In this document: positions 10,167 through 18,990 of the stretch, in pieces
How the letters are laid out: the number at the start of each line of letters is the position of its first letter
Position numbering within the stretch: position 1 is the stretch's first letter
Assembly (NCBI RefSeq): GCF_028435365.1
Contig: NZ_JAGTJJ010000013.1
Coordinates: forward strand, 124,001-188,000
Source of the DNA: Polyangium jinanense
Lineage (GTDB): Bacteria; Myxococcota; Polyangia; Polyangiales; Polyangiaceae
Length of the DNA stretch: 64,000 nt
Direction: 5' to 3'
The notes under the pieces: generated by a model
What the model was told of the DNA's origin: nothing
Database searches by the model: none
Seen by the model: the letters and a program-made list of their open reading frames with translations, nothing else
Position numbers and translations under genes: made by a program

Positions 10167-11171
10167 TCACCAGTACGTGTCCTGATCCTCGGTGACCCCG
10201 GCGAGCCGATCGACGCGGATCGGCTCGCGCCCCGGGACGAGGATGCGCCCCGAGAACTCGCCGGCGAGCTGAAGGAACCGCGACCGAACGATCCCGAGGT
10301 CGTGCCGCTCAGCGTGGAGGGCGCTCGGGGTGAAGTGGAGATCGATGCTGTCGTCAGGCGCGCGGACCTGCCAGCTCGACAGAGGTCGTTCGCGGTCAAA
10401 CGAAAATCGGACGGCCGAGAGGGGCACGACTTCGCCGTCGATCCACGCGACACACTCGCGATCACCGACGAACCCATCGGTGAGGTTCAACGCGATGGAT
10501 TTGCCATCCGAGGTGCGGCCGAGGCCGAAGCCCCATCGCCACGCGGTGTGCCGTTCGAGCAGGCCCGCCGTGAAGTCGTACCCGGCGAGCGCGCCGTCGA
10601 GCGAAAACTTCCGGCCCCTGGCGACGAGCGAGCCAGAAGCCGTGAGGAGCGCGCGTTTCTCCGTGGTCGAGAAGAGGCCCTCACGGAGCGCAGCGACGAC
10701 CCCGAGCGCAGGCGGCGCCTGTGTGGTGCCGAGCCGCGCCTGGAGTTCGAGGCCCTGCATGCGTACGTCAATGACGTAATCGCTCTGGCCGACGGGCCTC
10801 GAGACGGAGAGGTGGTTTCCACCGAGGTGGTAGGAGGCGAGGCAGCCCTCGCCGCCGCTGTCGCCGACGAAGGCGCTGAACGGCGGGCCCTTGCTGGTCT
10901 CGTCGCAGAGGGTGCGGCCCTCGCGGCGATCCACGACGAAGGCGAAGGCGTTGGCGGCGTAGCCGAGGCGGATGATCGCGGCCGCGCAGATGAGCTCGTC
11001 GGACGCGAGGGCCACGTAAAACCAACGCTTTTCGCGGCGCACGCGGGTGAGCGGGTTTTTCGCGGCAGCCCCGAAGACGACGGGCGGCAGCCCCCCGACG
11101 TACGTGCCGAACCGGGGCCTCTGGGTGGTCGGGTCGAGGATCGCTTCGGGCGGAGTCCGGTGGATCTGCAT
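10167..11171 (-). CDS. DUF2804-like protein
   Basis: A 334-residue cytoplasmic protein with no signal peptide or membrane span. It resembles the DUF2804 family as I recall it: an early GxxKNPLTRVRREKRWFYVAL block, a central RWGFGLGRTSDGKSIALNL, then GEVVPLSAVRFSFDRERPLSSWQV and DSIDLHFTP. Members look like double beta-barrel, lipocalin-like proteins of unknown function, sometimes linked to lipid or carotenoid metabolism. ATG 11171 is chosen; TATTCT (11184-11179 on this strand) ends 7 nt upstream with no Shine-Dalgarno, consistent with a leaderless start. It is divergent from pruA with 92 nt between the starts. Confidence 0.7.
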   Translation of the reverse strand: MQIHRTPPEAILDPTTQRPRFGTYVGGLPPVVFGAAAKNPLTRVRREKRWFYVALASDELICAAAIIRLGYAANAFAFVVDRREGRTLCDETSKGPPFSAFVGDSGGEGCLASYHLGGNHLSVSRPVGQSDYVIDVRMQGLELQARLGTTQAPPALGVVAALREGLFSTTEKRALLTASGSLVARGRKFSLDGALAGYDFTAGLLERHTAWRWGFGLGRTSDGKSIALNLTDGFVGDRECVAWIDGEVVPLSAVRFSFDRERPLSSWQVRAPDDSIDLHFTPSALHAERHDLGIVRSRFLQLAGEFSGRILVPGREPIRVDRLAGVTEDQDTYW

Positions 11172-11263
11172 CCACGGGAGAATAGCGAGCCCTGGGAAGA
11201 CGGCACGGACCTCGGCACGGCACGGGAGCGCCACCGCGGATCGCAGTGGTAGACTCGCGCGCC

Positions 11264-12895
11264 ATGCAGGCCGCGATCGTGAACACGCCCCATCCCGTCA
11301 ACGAGCCGACGCGTTCTTATGCGCCCGGTACGGCCGAACGCGCGGAGCTCAAGGCCGCACTCGCGCGCATGTCCGGCGAGACGATCGAGATCCCGATGGT
11401 GATCGGGGCAAACAACGTCTTCTCGGGCCGCCTCACCGAAGTGCGCGCGCCGCACAAGCGGAGCCTGCTCCTCGCACGCGCGCACGACGGAAATCGCGGC
11501 GACATGGAGGAGGCGATCGAAGCCGCGCTCGGCGCGTCGAAGATGTGGAGCGAACTGCCGTGGACGGCGCGCGCGGCGGTGTTCTTGCGCGCGGCGGAGC
11601 TGCTCGCGACGCGGTACCGGCCGCTGCTCAACGCGGCGACGATGCTCGGGCAGAGCAAGACGGCGCATCAGGCCGAGATCGATGCGGCCTGCGAGCTCAT
11701 CGATTTCCTGCGCTTCAACGTGGCCTACGCGCGGCAGATCGCGACGGAGCAGCCCGAGAGCTTGCCCGGGACGTGGAACGTGATGGAGCCGCGTCCGCTC
11801 GAAGGGTTCGTCTTCGCGGCGACGCCGTTCAACTTCACGGCCATCGCGGCGAACCTGCCCGCGGCGCCGGCGATCATGGGCAACACGGTCGTGTGGAAGC
11901 CGTCGCAGAACGCGCTGCTCTCGGCGCACTGGATCATGGCGCTCTTCCGCGAAGCGGGGCTGCCCGACGGCGTGATCAACCTCGTGATGGGAGATCCGGC
12001 GGAGCTGACGACGGCGGCCCTCGAGCACCCGAGTCTCGCGGGCGTGCACTTCACGGGCTCGACGCCGGTGTTCCGGTGGATGTGGCGCAAGATCGGCGAG
12101 AACATCGATCGGTACCGGACGTACCCGCGGCTCGTGGGCGAGACGGGCGGCAAGGATTTTGTGTTTGCCCACGCGAGCGCGGATCCGACGGCGCTCGCGG
12201 TCGCGCTCGTGCGCGGCGCGTTCGAGTACCAAGGACAAAAGTGCTCGGCGGCGTCGCGCGCGTACGTGCCGAAGTCGATGTGGCCGGCGCTGAAGGAGCG
12301 GATCGTGGAGCTCACGCGGATGATCCGCGTCGGCGACGTCGCGGACTTCCGGAACTTCATGGGCGCTGTGATCGATGGTCGCGCCTACGCGCGGATCACG
12401 AGCGCGGTGGAGGAGGCACGGAAGGGCGGGCGCGCGCGGCTCATCTGCGGCGGCGAGTGGAGTGACACGGAGGGCTTCTTCATCGAGCCGACGGTGATGG
12501 AGACGGACGATCCGAAGCACACGCTGATGGAGACGGAGCTCTTCGGCCCGGTGCTGACGGTGTGGCCGTACGAGGACGCCAAGGTGGACGAAGCGCTCGC
12601 GCTCTGCGACGAGACGAGCCCGTACGCGCTGACGGGCGCGGTGTTCGCCCGCGATCGGGTGTTCATCGAGAAGGCGAGCAAGGCGCTGCGGCGCGCGGCC
12701 GGCAACTTCTACGTGAACGACAAGCCCACGGGCGCCGTGGTCGGGCAGCAGCCGTTCGGCGGCGGGCGCGCCTCGGGGACGAATGACAAGGCAGGCAGCG
12801 TGCTGAACCTGCTGCGCTGGACGTCGCCGCGCGTGATCAAAGAGAACTTCGAGCCCCCGCGCGCCGTGCCCTATCCGTTCCAGTCCGAGCCGTGA
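11264..12895 (+). CDS. pruA: L-glutamate gamma-semialdehyde (P5C) dehydrogenase
   Basis: The enzyme oxidises 1-pyrroline-5-carboxylate/glutamate semialdehyde to glutamate with NAD, the second step of proline catabolism. The 543-residue stand-alone ALDH has catalytic Cys327 in YQGQKCSAASR and general-base Glu293 in LVGETGGKDF. The NAD region TPFNFTAIAANLPAAPAIMGN and the motif AAGNFYVNDKPTGAVVGQQPFGG are typical of the PruA/ALDH4 branch. No proline dehydrogenase domain is fused and none is adjacent. ATG 11264 has TAGACT at 11250-11255 and no Shine-Dalgarno, suggesting a leaderless mRNA; a GTG at 11246 would overlap that hexamer. It ends 16 nt before a convergent lipoprotein gene. Confidence 0.92.
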   Translation: MQAAIVNTPHPVNEPTRSYAPGTAERAELKAALARMSGETIEIPMVIGANNVFSGRLTEVRAPHKRSLLLARAHDGNRGDMEEAIEAALGASKMWSELPWTARAAVFLRAAELLATRYRPLLNAATMLGQSKTAHQAEIDAACELIDFLRFNVAYARQIATEQPESLPGTWNVMEPRPLEGFVFAATPFNFTAIAANLPAAPAIMGNTVVWKPSQNALLSAHWIMALFREAGLPDGVINLVMGDPAELTTAALEHPSLAGVHFTGSTPVFRWMWRKIGENIDRYRTYPRLVGETGGKDFVFAHASADPTALAVALVRGAFEYQGQKCSAASRAYVPKSMWPALKERIVELTRMIRVGDVADFRNFMGAVIDGRAYARITSAVEEARKGGRARLICGGEWSDTEGFFIEPTVMETDDPKHTLMETELFGPVLTVWPYEDAKVDEALALCDETSPYALTGAVFARDRVFIEKASKALRRAAGNFYVNDKPTGAVVGQQPFGGGRASGTNDKAGSVLNLLRWTSPRVIKENFEPPRAVPYPFQSEP

Positions 12896-12911
12896 AACGC
12901 GTTGCGCCGCA

Positions 12912-13208
12912 TCACTGCGGCGTGGCCTGGCAAGCGCCGCCCTCGATGGCGACACACACGCCCTTCTCGTCCTCGTAGTACGAGGCTTGCTCCTCGTAAC
13001 AGTCGGCCTGGGTGGAGAGGGACGCGGCGTAGGCGGAGTCTTCGGCCGCGAGCTCGACGCACGTCGACGTGCAGAGCGACTCGCTCGAGCCGGGCTGGCA
13101 GAGCGCGTTTTTCTGGCAAATGACGGCGCAACTTTCCTCGGGTGAACGGTCGCCGCAGCCGGAGATCACGAAGGTCAGGAGAAGGGCGAAGAGAGTCGAA
13201 AGGCGCAT
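12912..13208 (-). CDS. Small Cys-rich lipoprotein
   Basis: A 98-residue protein: signal peptide MRLSTLFALLLTFVISGC with lipobox VISGC, then a short acidic domain with many further cysteines (CAVICQKNALC, LCTSTC, DCYEE, GVCVAIEGGAC). The paired spacing suggests disulfide bonds and an extracytoplasmic location. No family was recognised; such small Cys-rich lipoproteins are common in Polyangiaceae. The ATG at 13208 is preceded by TATCCT (13220-13215) with only 6 nt between, again fitting a leaderless transcript. The divergent M3 peptidase gene starts 60 nt away, so the two promoters share very little DNA. Confidence 0.7.
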   Translation of the reverse strand: MRLSTLFALLLTFVISGCGDRSPEESCAVICQKNALCQPGSSESLCTSTCVELAAEDSAYAASLSTQADCYEEQASYYEDEKGVCVAIEGGACQATPQ

Positions 13209-13268
13209 GCGTCGAGGATAACGCAGGCGGGTTTTGGCAAAGCGCTCCGAATGGTATACGGGCGCTCG

Positions 13269-15404
13269 ATGCGTACCCCGAGCTTCGCCCTGGTCTCGCT
13301 CGCTCTCGCCCTCCTCGCCTGCGGTGGCTCGACACCCGAGCCCGTGACGCCTCCGAACACGGATGCGGACACGGCGAAGACGAGCGCCGCAGCGACGACA
13401 GAGAAACCTGCGGATCCGCCGCCCGCGCCCGCTGCCAAGCCTGCGTTCGATCCGGTGGCGATCGCCATGACGCCGGATGGCGCGCGCAAGCTCTGCGATG
13501 AGCACCTCGCGAAGGCGAAGGGCCTCGTCGACGACATCAAGGCGTTGAAAGGCGCGCCTGCGGACAAGCTCACGTTCGCGTCGACGGTGGGTCGCTTCGA
13601 CGACGTGATCCTCGAGCTCGCGAGCGCCGGAGAGTTCCCGTACCTGATGGGCGTGGCGCACCCGGAGGCAGCGGTGCGCGAGGCGGCGAAGGGTTGCGAG
13701 CCGAAGACGGACGCGTTCCAGACGTCGCTCTGGCTCGACGCGGATGTGGCCGCGGTGATCCAGGCCTACGCGAAGAAGGGCGAGAAGCTCGAAGGCGAAC
13801 GCGCGCGGCTCGTCGCCGACGTGCTGCGTGATTTCCGGCGCAACGGGCTCGAGCTCTCCCCGGAGAAGCAGGCGCGGCTGCGCGAGCTGAACGCCGAGAT
13901 CACGAAGAAGGGCCAGGAGTTCATGTCGAACATCGGCGCCTCGACGGAGTGGATCGAGGTCGACGCGAAGGAGCTCGAAGGCCTACCGAAGGAGTACGTC
14001 GCGAGCCACAAGCCGAACGACAAGCAGAAGGTCCGCATCTCGACGGACTACCCGGACTACTTCCCGTTCATCACGTACGCGAAGAACCGCAAGCTCGCGC
14101 TCGAGCTCTACGTGAAGTTCACGAACCGCGGCGGAAAGCAGAACGTGCGGCTGCTCGAGGAGCTGCTCGCGCGGAGGACCGAGAAGGCGAAGCTGCTCGG
14201 CTACGAGACCTGGGCGGACTACGCGATCGAGCCGCGCATGGCGAAGAGCCGGAAGAACGTGCGCGAGTTCCTCGACAACCTCTCGGCCGCGCTGAAGGAC
14301 CCGGTGAAGGGCGAGTTCGAGGAGCTGCGCAAGGAGCACGTGCGGCTCGGTGGGAAGAAGACGGACGTCCTCTATCCGGGGGATCGGTACTACCTCGAGG
14401 ACAAGGTCCGGAAGGCCAAGTACAACTTCGACTCGCAGGCGCTCGCCGAGTACTTCGAGATCGGCGCGGTGAAGAAGGGCCTGCTCGACATCACCGCGCG
14501 GATGTACGGGCTCGAGTACCGCGAGGTGCCGGCCGCGGCGTGGCACCCGGACGTGACGGCGTACGAGGTGTGGTCGAAGGGCGAGAAGATCGGGAAGTTC
14601 TATCTCGATCTCTACGCGCGCGCCGACAAGTACAAGCACGCGGCGATGTTCGGCGTGCGCACGGCGAAGCGCCTGTCCGATGGGACGTGGCAGCAGCCGA
14701 TGGCCGCGCTCGTGTGCAACTTCCCGAAGACGGAAGGCAGCCAGCCGGGCCTGATGTCGCACGAGGAGGTGACGACGTTCTTCCACGAGTTCGGCCACGT
14801 GCTGCACCAGCTGCTCACGCGCTCGGAGCTCGCGACGTACTCGGGCTCGAACGCGGTGCGCGACTTCGTGGAGGCGCCGTCGCAGATGTTCGAGGAGTGG
14901 GCGTGGTCGCGCGAGGTGCTCGACACGTTCGCGCGGCACTACAAGACGGGCGAGAAGATCCCGGATGCGCTCTTCACGTCGATGACGAAGGCGCGCACGT
15001 TCGGGCTCGCGCTCGCCACGCAACGCCAGCTCTTCCTCGCGTCGCTGGATCAGGAGCTCCACGCCCGCGCGACACCGTTCGATACGACGAAGGTCGTGGA
15101 GGAGGTGCAAGGCAAGGTCGACGTGTTCCCGTACGTGAAGGGGACGCACTTCCAGTCGAGCTTCGGGCACCTCATCGGCTACGACGCCGGCTACTACGGC
15201 TACCAGTGGGCGCTGAGCCTGTCGCGTGACGTGCTGACGCGCTTCCGCAAGGAGGGCCTGCTCAACACGGCCACGGCCGAAGCGTGGAGGACCGAGGTGC
15301 TGTCGAAGGGCGGCGGCGAGGACGAGCGGACGATGATCTCGCGCTTCCTCGGCCGCGCCCCGAGCCACGACGCGTACTTCGCGTACCTCAAGGGCAAGGA
15401 GTGA
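13269..15404 (+). CDS. M3-family zinc oligopeptidase, lipoprotein
   Basis: A 711-residue thimet-oligopeptidase-like metallopeptidase. The zinc site is HEFGH at about residues 506-510 in EEVTTFFHEFGHVLHQLL, with the third ligand expected in DFVEAPSQMFEEW shortly after. The fold is the all-helical M3 bowl, which normally trims short peptides. Unusually for the family the protein starts with a lipoprotein signal (MRTPSFALVSLALALLACGG) and an Ala/Pro/Thr linker of about 40 residues, so it should act outside the cytoplasm on the membrane. TATACG lies 8 nt before ATG 13269 and no Shine-Dalgarno is present. An M3 protein anchored outside suggests peptide scavenging, fitting a predatory lifestyle. 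Confidence 0.88.
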   Translation: MRTPSFALVSLALALLACGGSTPEPVTPPNTDADTAKTSAAATTEKPADPPPAPAAKPAFDPVAIAMTPDGARKLCDEHLAKAKGLVDDIKALKGAPADKLTFASTVGRFDDVILELASAGEFPYLMGVAHPEAAVREAAKGCEPKTDAFQTSLWLDADVAAVIQAYAKKGEKLEGERARLVADVLRDFRRNGLELSPEKQARLRELNAEITKKGQEFMSNIGASTEWIEVDAKELEGLPKEYVASHKPNDKQKVRISTDYPDYFPFITYAKNRKLALELYVKFTNRGGKQNVRLLEELLARRTEKAKLLGYETWADYAIEPRMAKSRKNVREFLDNLSAALKDPVKGEFEELRKEHVRLGGKKTDVLYPGDRYYLEDKVRKAKYNFDSQALAEYFEIGAVKKGLLDITARMYGLEYREVPAAAWHPDVTAYEVWSKGEKIGKFYLDLYARADKYKHAAMFGVRTAKRLSDGTWQQPMAALVCNFPKTEGSQPGLMSHEEVTTFFHEFGHVLHQLLTRSELATYSGSNAVRDFVEAPSQMFEEWAWSREVLDTFARHYKTGEKIPDALFTSMTKARTFGLALATQRQLFLASLDQELHARATPFDTTKVVEEVQGKVDVFPYVKGTHFQSSFGHLIGYDAGYYGYQWALSLSRDVLTRFRKEGLLNTATAEAWRTEVLSKGGGEDERTMISRFLGRAPSHDAYFAYLKGKE

Positions 15405-15412
15405 CGCGAACA

Positions 15413-15433
15413 GGGGGCGCGCCTCGCGCCCCC
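15413..15433. terminator. Hairpin between convergent M3 peptidase and TPR genes
   Basis: A perfect 9-bp stem (GGGGGCGCG pairing with CGCGCCCCC) closes on a CCT loop. It fills the 36-nt gap between the M3 stop at 15404 and the opposing stop at 15441, the expected place for a bidirectional terminator. It has no U-tract on either strand. Confidence 0.6.
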
Positions 15434-15440
15434 GCGTCCC

Positions 15441-18400
15441 TCAAGGCTGGACCGAGATCCCCATCGCCTCGCGCAGCGTGGCGTGCGCCTCGGAGACCGT
15501 AAATCCGATCAGATCGGTGATCTTCGTCTCGGCATCGAGCGCGCCGCGCGGCTCGGCGCGGAGCAACGTCGCGACCACGTCGAGGCTGCCGCAGAGCAGG
15601 TAACCCGCACGCGTCGCGCATCGCTCCACGGCCGCGGCCCAGCGCGGTAGGTCGGGACGAACGCTCGCGGCGGCGAACGCGGAGACCGCATCTTCCAGCG
15701 CCTTGCGTTGCTCCTCGTCGAGGTGCGCTTCGAAGTGCGGCTTGAACGCGAGCACGACGTCACGGACCTTCGCGGGGATCGGCTCGTTCGGGAGCGCGAT
15801 CGCGATGGCGGTGACGAAACACGCGCTGAGCTCTTCGAGCGACGGATAGAAGAGCAGGAGCCGGTGATGGCCCACGTGGTACGTGAGGTGCCGGCCCACG
15901 AGGAACGCGAGCTCCGCGAGCGTACGACCTCGCAGCGCGTGCTGGCCCGCGAGGACCGTGGCGTCCGCTGCGGGGATGGCCACGAGACTCACGGCGGCGT
16001 CCTCGCGCACGTACACGTCGGGGGGCGTCACGCCGAGGAAATGGCTGCCCCAGGCGAACGAGCGGACGATCGAGATCGTGCTGCGCTGGAGGTCCTGCTT
16101 CTGCGACGGATCCAGCGCCGGGAGCCTTCCTTCGCTTCCGAGCTGTTCGAGCCGCGCGGCGATCGCGGCGCCCGCGATCGCTTCGAGCACGCCTTCGGTG
16201 AGCGTGTCCCTTCGCTCGTCCCGCAAAAGATCCCAGCCCTCGGCAGGCATCGCGCTCAGGAAACGCGGCACGCCGTTCGGCTTGTGCTCGTCGTAGAGGA
16301 AGCGCTCGCGCGACTCGGCGATGCCGAGGTGCGCGGTGACCACCGAGGCCGTGTACGCGACGTCCGGTTGCCGGAGCTTCTGCGCGACGTCGAAGATGTC
16401 GTGGTAGGACTGCGCGCGCTGCGGATCGAGCTTCGCCGCGTCGCGCAGGTGTACGAGCGCGCGCTCGTGCCGGCCGATCGTGCGGGCGAGGTCCGCGACG
16501 ACGAGGTGGCCGCCGAGATCGTCGGGTCGCTCGTCGACCGAGCGCTCGAAGTAGGCGAGCGCGACGAGCGGATCCTCCAGGTGATCACGGAAGAGGAGCC
16601 CGAGGCGCCGCCCGATCTCCCACGCCGCGCGGCGACGCGCTTCGCCCTGCGGCAGCCGATCGAGGCGGGAGAGCGCGCGCCGATAGATCGCTTCGAGCTG
16701 ACTCCACTCCTGTCGCTCCGAGAGGATACGCGCGAGGGTGTCGAGCGGCTCGAGCATGCTGGAGTCGCTGTCGATCGCGAGCTCGAGCATCTCGATCGCG
16801 AGCTCGTCGCGGCCGATGCCCTGGCAATAGGTCGCGAGCTCGAGGTACGTCGCGGCGCGGTCCCGCGGGACCGGCGTGAGCTCCGCGATGCGGCGGCGGG
16901 TCTCGATCGCCTTGTCGATCTCGCTCGCGTGCTCGTACAGCCGACGGAGCTTGCCGAGCACCACGAGATCCTCGGGACGGATGTCGCGCGCGCGCTCGAA
17001 CGACGAGCGGGCGCGCGCGGAATCGGAGCCGATGCTCTCCCAGCGCTCACCGAACTCCATCAGGTGCTCGAAGCGCTCGGTCTGGCTCGTGAGGGTCGCG
17101 AGCAAGCGCTCCTCGGCGGCGTGGACAGCGCGGAAATCACGCTCGGCCACGTTGAGCACGACGAGCGCTTCGAGCGCGGGGCGGTACTCGGGGCGGAGCG
17201 TGAGCGCCTTGTCGAGGTTCGAGATCGCCTCCTTGCGCTTCTCCTGGCTCCACTTCGCGGTCGCGAGGCGAACGTAGAGCTCGGCGCGCTCCTCGGTGTC
17301 GCCGGGCGCGAGGTGGCCGAGCGCCTTTCGGTACTCGGCGAGCGCGCCCTCGTGCTCCTTCGAGGCGAGCATTGCGTCGCCCGCATCGCGATGGCGCACC
17401 GCAGGCGACGTTTCCACCGCCGGCGGCGTTTCGGGCGCAGGCGACGCGTTCGGCGTCGTGCTCGGCGCGGCCGGCGGCGAGGACGCGCGGGGCGATGGGA
17501 CTGTGGTCGCCGAGGGCTCGGGGATCGCCGGGACCACAGTGATGCGCGGCGCGGGCGCAGGCGTGATCTCTTCGGCCTGCGGGCTCGGCGTCGTCGCCGG
17601 CGCGACCGACGGAGGCGAAGGCTCCTGGATGATGACGCGAGGGACCGACGCTTCGGGACGCGTGAACGATCGATCCTCGGGCAACGTCGTCGCCACGTAC
17701 GCCGCAGAGGGGTCGCTCGCCTGAAGGATCGGTGCAGGCTCGGGCGCGATCTCCGGTGCAGGCTCGGGCGCGATCTCGGACGCGGACTCCGGCGTGATCT
17801 CCGGCGTGATCTCCGGCGTGATCTCCGGCGTCATCTCCGGCGCGGGCTCGGGCGCTTTGGCCTCGGGCGAGGTCGAGCTCGGCATGATGCGCGAGCGCAA
17901 CGTGGTCGCAGGCCCGCGTTCACCGAACGCGGCATCGTCGACCACGACGTCCACGCTCGACGGCATGTTCTCCGGCGAGATCTCCCGGAGCGGCGGCGCA
18001 TCGACGGCCTCCACGCGCACGGAGCGCGCGAGCGGCTTGCCGAGGGCTCCGAGCAGCGTCTCGGCTGCCTCCGATTCGAGCGTCACCTCTTCGAGGCGCT
18101 CGCCGAGCGAAAGCGCGTCCGCGTCGAGCGTCGCGGGCGCGTCCGCCATCGCCGGCACGCCCGCGTCCTTCCAGATCGCCGCTCCGACGGGCACCTGGAT
18201 GAGCGCGAACGGCGTCCAGCCACGCGCGTGCGCGAAGCACGGCACCACGCCGACGAGCCCTTCCTTGATGCGCTCGTAGAGCATCCGCGCGAGCAGACCG
18301 GTCTCCGCATCCGCGTCGTCGAACGCGTTGATGAGCGCGCGCGTGAACGGCGACGGCCGCTCCTCGATGGCGGGCGACGAGGGACGCGCCGCGATGAGCA

Positions 18401-18854
18401 GCTCGATCCCGCTGCGCTGCGGGTTCACGGCGTCCTTCGCCGCAGCGACCACGGTCGCGCTGCGGAACGGATCGGCGGGCGCGGGCGCGTGGCGGCACTC
18501 GAGCACGAAGAGCACAGGCCCCGACGCGTGATCTTGAAAGACGGCGACCACGTCCGCGAGCGCGTCGCCCGTCTGCGGGTTCTCGGGATCGAGGCAGAGG
18601 AAGAACTCGCCATCGACCGAGACCGCGACGGGGCTCGAGACATAGAAGAGGATCTCGTCCTCCGGGCCCGGCTTGCGCTCCTCGAAGAGCGTGTCGAGCT
18701 GCTCGGCGAGATCCACGTGTGGATCGATGTCCACCACCTCGAACGCCGTGTCTTCCAGGGGGAGACGCGAGCGGAGGATGTCGCCGTCGAGCGCGCCCGG
18801 CGGGGCGCGCATGTCGGAGAGGAGCGAAGGCGTCGCGACGATCGCCAAACGCAT
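15441..18854 (-). CDS. Pseudo-caspase/TPR scaffold protein
   Basis: A 1137-residue protein in four parts. Residues 1 to about 230 resemble a caspase/metacaspase fold: DEILFYVSSPVAVSVDGEFF matches the strand that normally ends in SGHG, and VLFVLECRHAP matches the strand that normally reads DxCHSG. Both catalytic residues appear lost (His position is in SSPV; the residue before the H of ECRHA is Arg). Residues about 330-490 are a Pro/Glu/Thr low-complexity linker with ITPE repeats. Residues about 495-800 are TPR repeats (GALAEYRKALGHL, EAISNLDKALTLRPEYRPAL). The C-terminal 280 residues form a helical domain common in myxobacterial TPR proteins. GGGAG precedes ATG 18854. It follows the kinase and FHA genes and may be their scaffold. 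Confidence 0.7.
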   Translation of the reverse strand: MRLAIVATPSLLSDMRAPPGALDGDILRSRLPLEDTAFEVVDIDPHVDLAEQLDTLFEERKPGPEDEILFYVSSPVAVSVDGEFFLCLDPENPQTGDALADVVAVFQDHASGPVLFVLECRHAPAPADPFRSATVVAAAKDAVNPQRSGIELLIAARPSSPAIEERPSPFTRALINAFDDADAETGLLARMLYERIKEGLVGVVPCFAHARGWTPFALIQVPVGAAIWKDAGVPAMADAPATLDADALSLGERLEEVTLESEAAETLLGALGKPLARSVRVEAVDAPPLREISPENMPSSVDVVVDDAAFGERGPATTLRSRIMPSSTSPEAKAPEPAPEMTPEITPEITPEITPESASEIAPEPAPEIAPEPAPILQASDPSAAYVATTLPEDRSFTRPEASVPRVIIQEPSPPSVAPATTPSPQAEEITPAPAPRITVVPAIPEPSATTVPSPRASSPPAAPSTTPNASPAPETPPAVETSPAVRHRDAGDAMLASKEHEGALAEYRKALGHLAPGDTEERAELYVRLATAKWSQEKRKEAISNLDKALTLRPEYRPALEALVVLNVAERDFRAVHAAEERLLATLTSQTERFEHLMEFGERWESIGSDSARARSSFERARDIRPEDLVVLGKLRRLYEHASEIDKAIETRRRIAELTPVPRDRAATYLELATYCQGIGRDELAIEMLELAIDSDSSMLEPLDTLARILSERQEWSQLEAIYRRALSRLDRLPQGEARRRAAWEIGRRLGLLFRDHLEDPLVALAYFERSVDERPDDLGGHLVVADLARTIGRHERALVHLRDAAKLDPQRAQSYHDIFDVAQKLRQPDVAYTASVVTAHLGIAESRERFLYDEHKPNGVPRFLSAMPAEGWDLLRDERRDTLTEGVLEAIAGAAIAARLEQLGSEGRLPALDPSQKQDLQRSTISIVRSFAWGSHFLGVTPPDVYVREDAAVSLVAIPAADATVLAGQHALRGRTLAELAFLVGRHLTYHVGHHRLLLFYPSLEELSACFVTAIAIALPNEPIPAKVRDVVLAFKPHFEAHLDEEQRKALEDAVSAFAAASVRPDLPRWAAAVERCATRAGYLLCGSLDVVATLLRAEPRGALDAETKITDLIGFTVSEAHATLREAMGISVQP
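17731..17840. repeat. In-frame tandem repeats encoding the Pro/Glu linker
   Basis: Within the pseudo-caspase gene. On the + strand the 12-bp unit ATCTCCGGCGTG recurs about four times in a row (roughly 17797-17840), coding ITPE repeats on the - strand. Just before it a 24-bp unit beginning GGTGCAGGCTCGGGCGCGAT occurs twice (17731-17778), coding PEPAPEIA repeats. Lengths are multiples of three, so copy-number changes would keep the frame and vary linker length. Confidence 0.8.
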
Positions 18855-18990
18855 CAGGCTGCTCCCGGGCCGCGGGCCTTCATCGAAGCAGGCAATCTAT
18901 CAGGCCTCGGGCGCGGAGAGCGCGGCGAACGACAAGCCCTCGTGGACCAGGCGCTTCCGGTATCCTGGGCCGCACCGGCGACGGAGAGGC

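Noticed and set aside
17731..17840. Short tandem repeats as a CRISPR or regulatory satellite
   Set aside because: The units are in-frame within a coding region and encode an obvious Pro/Glu linker.
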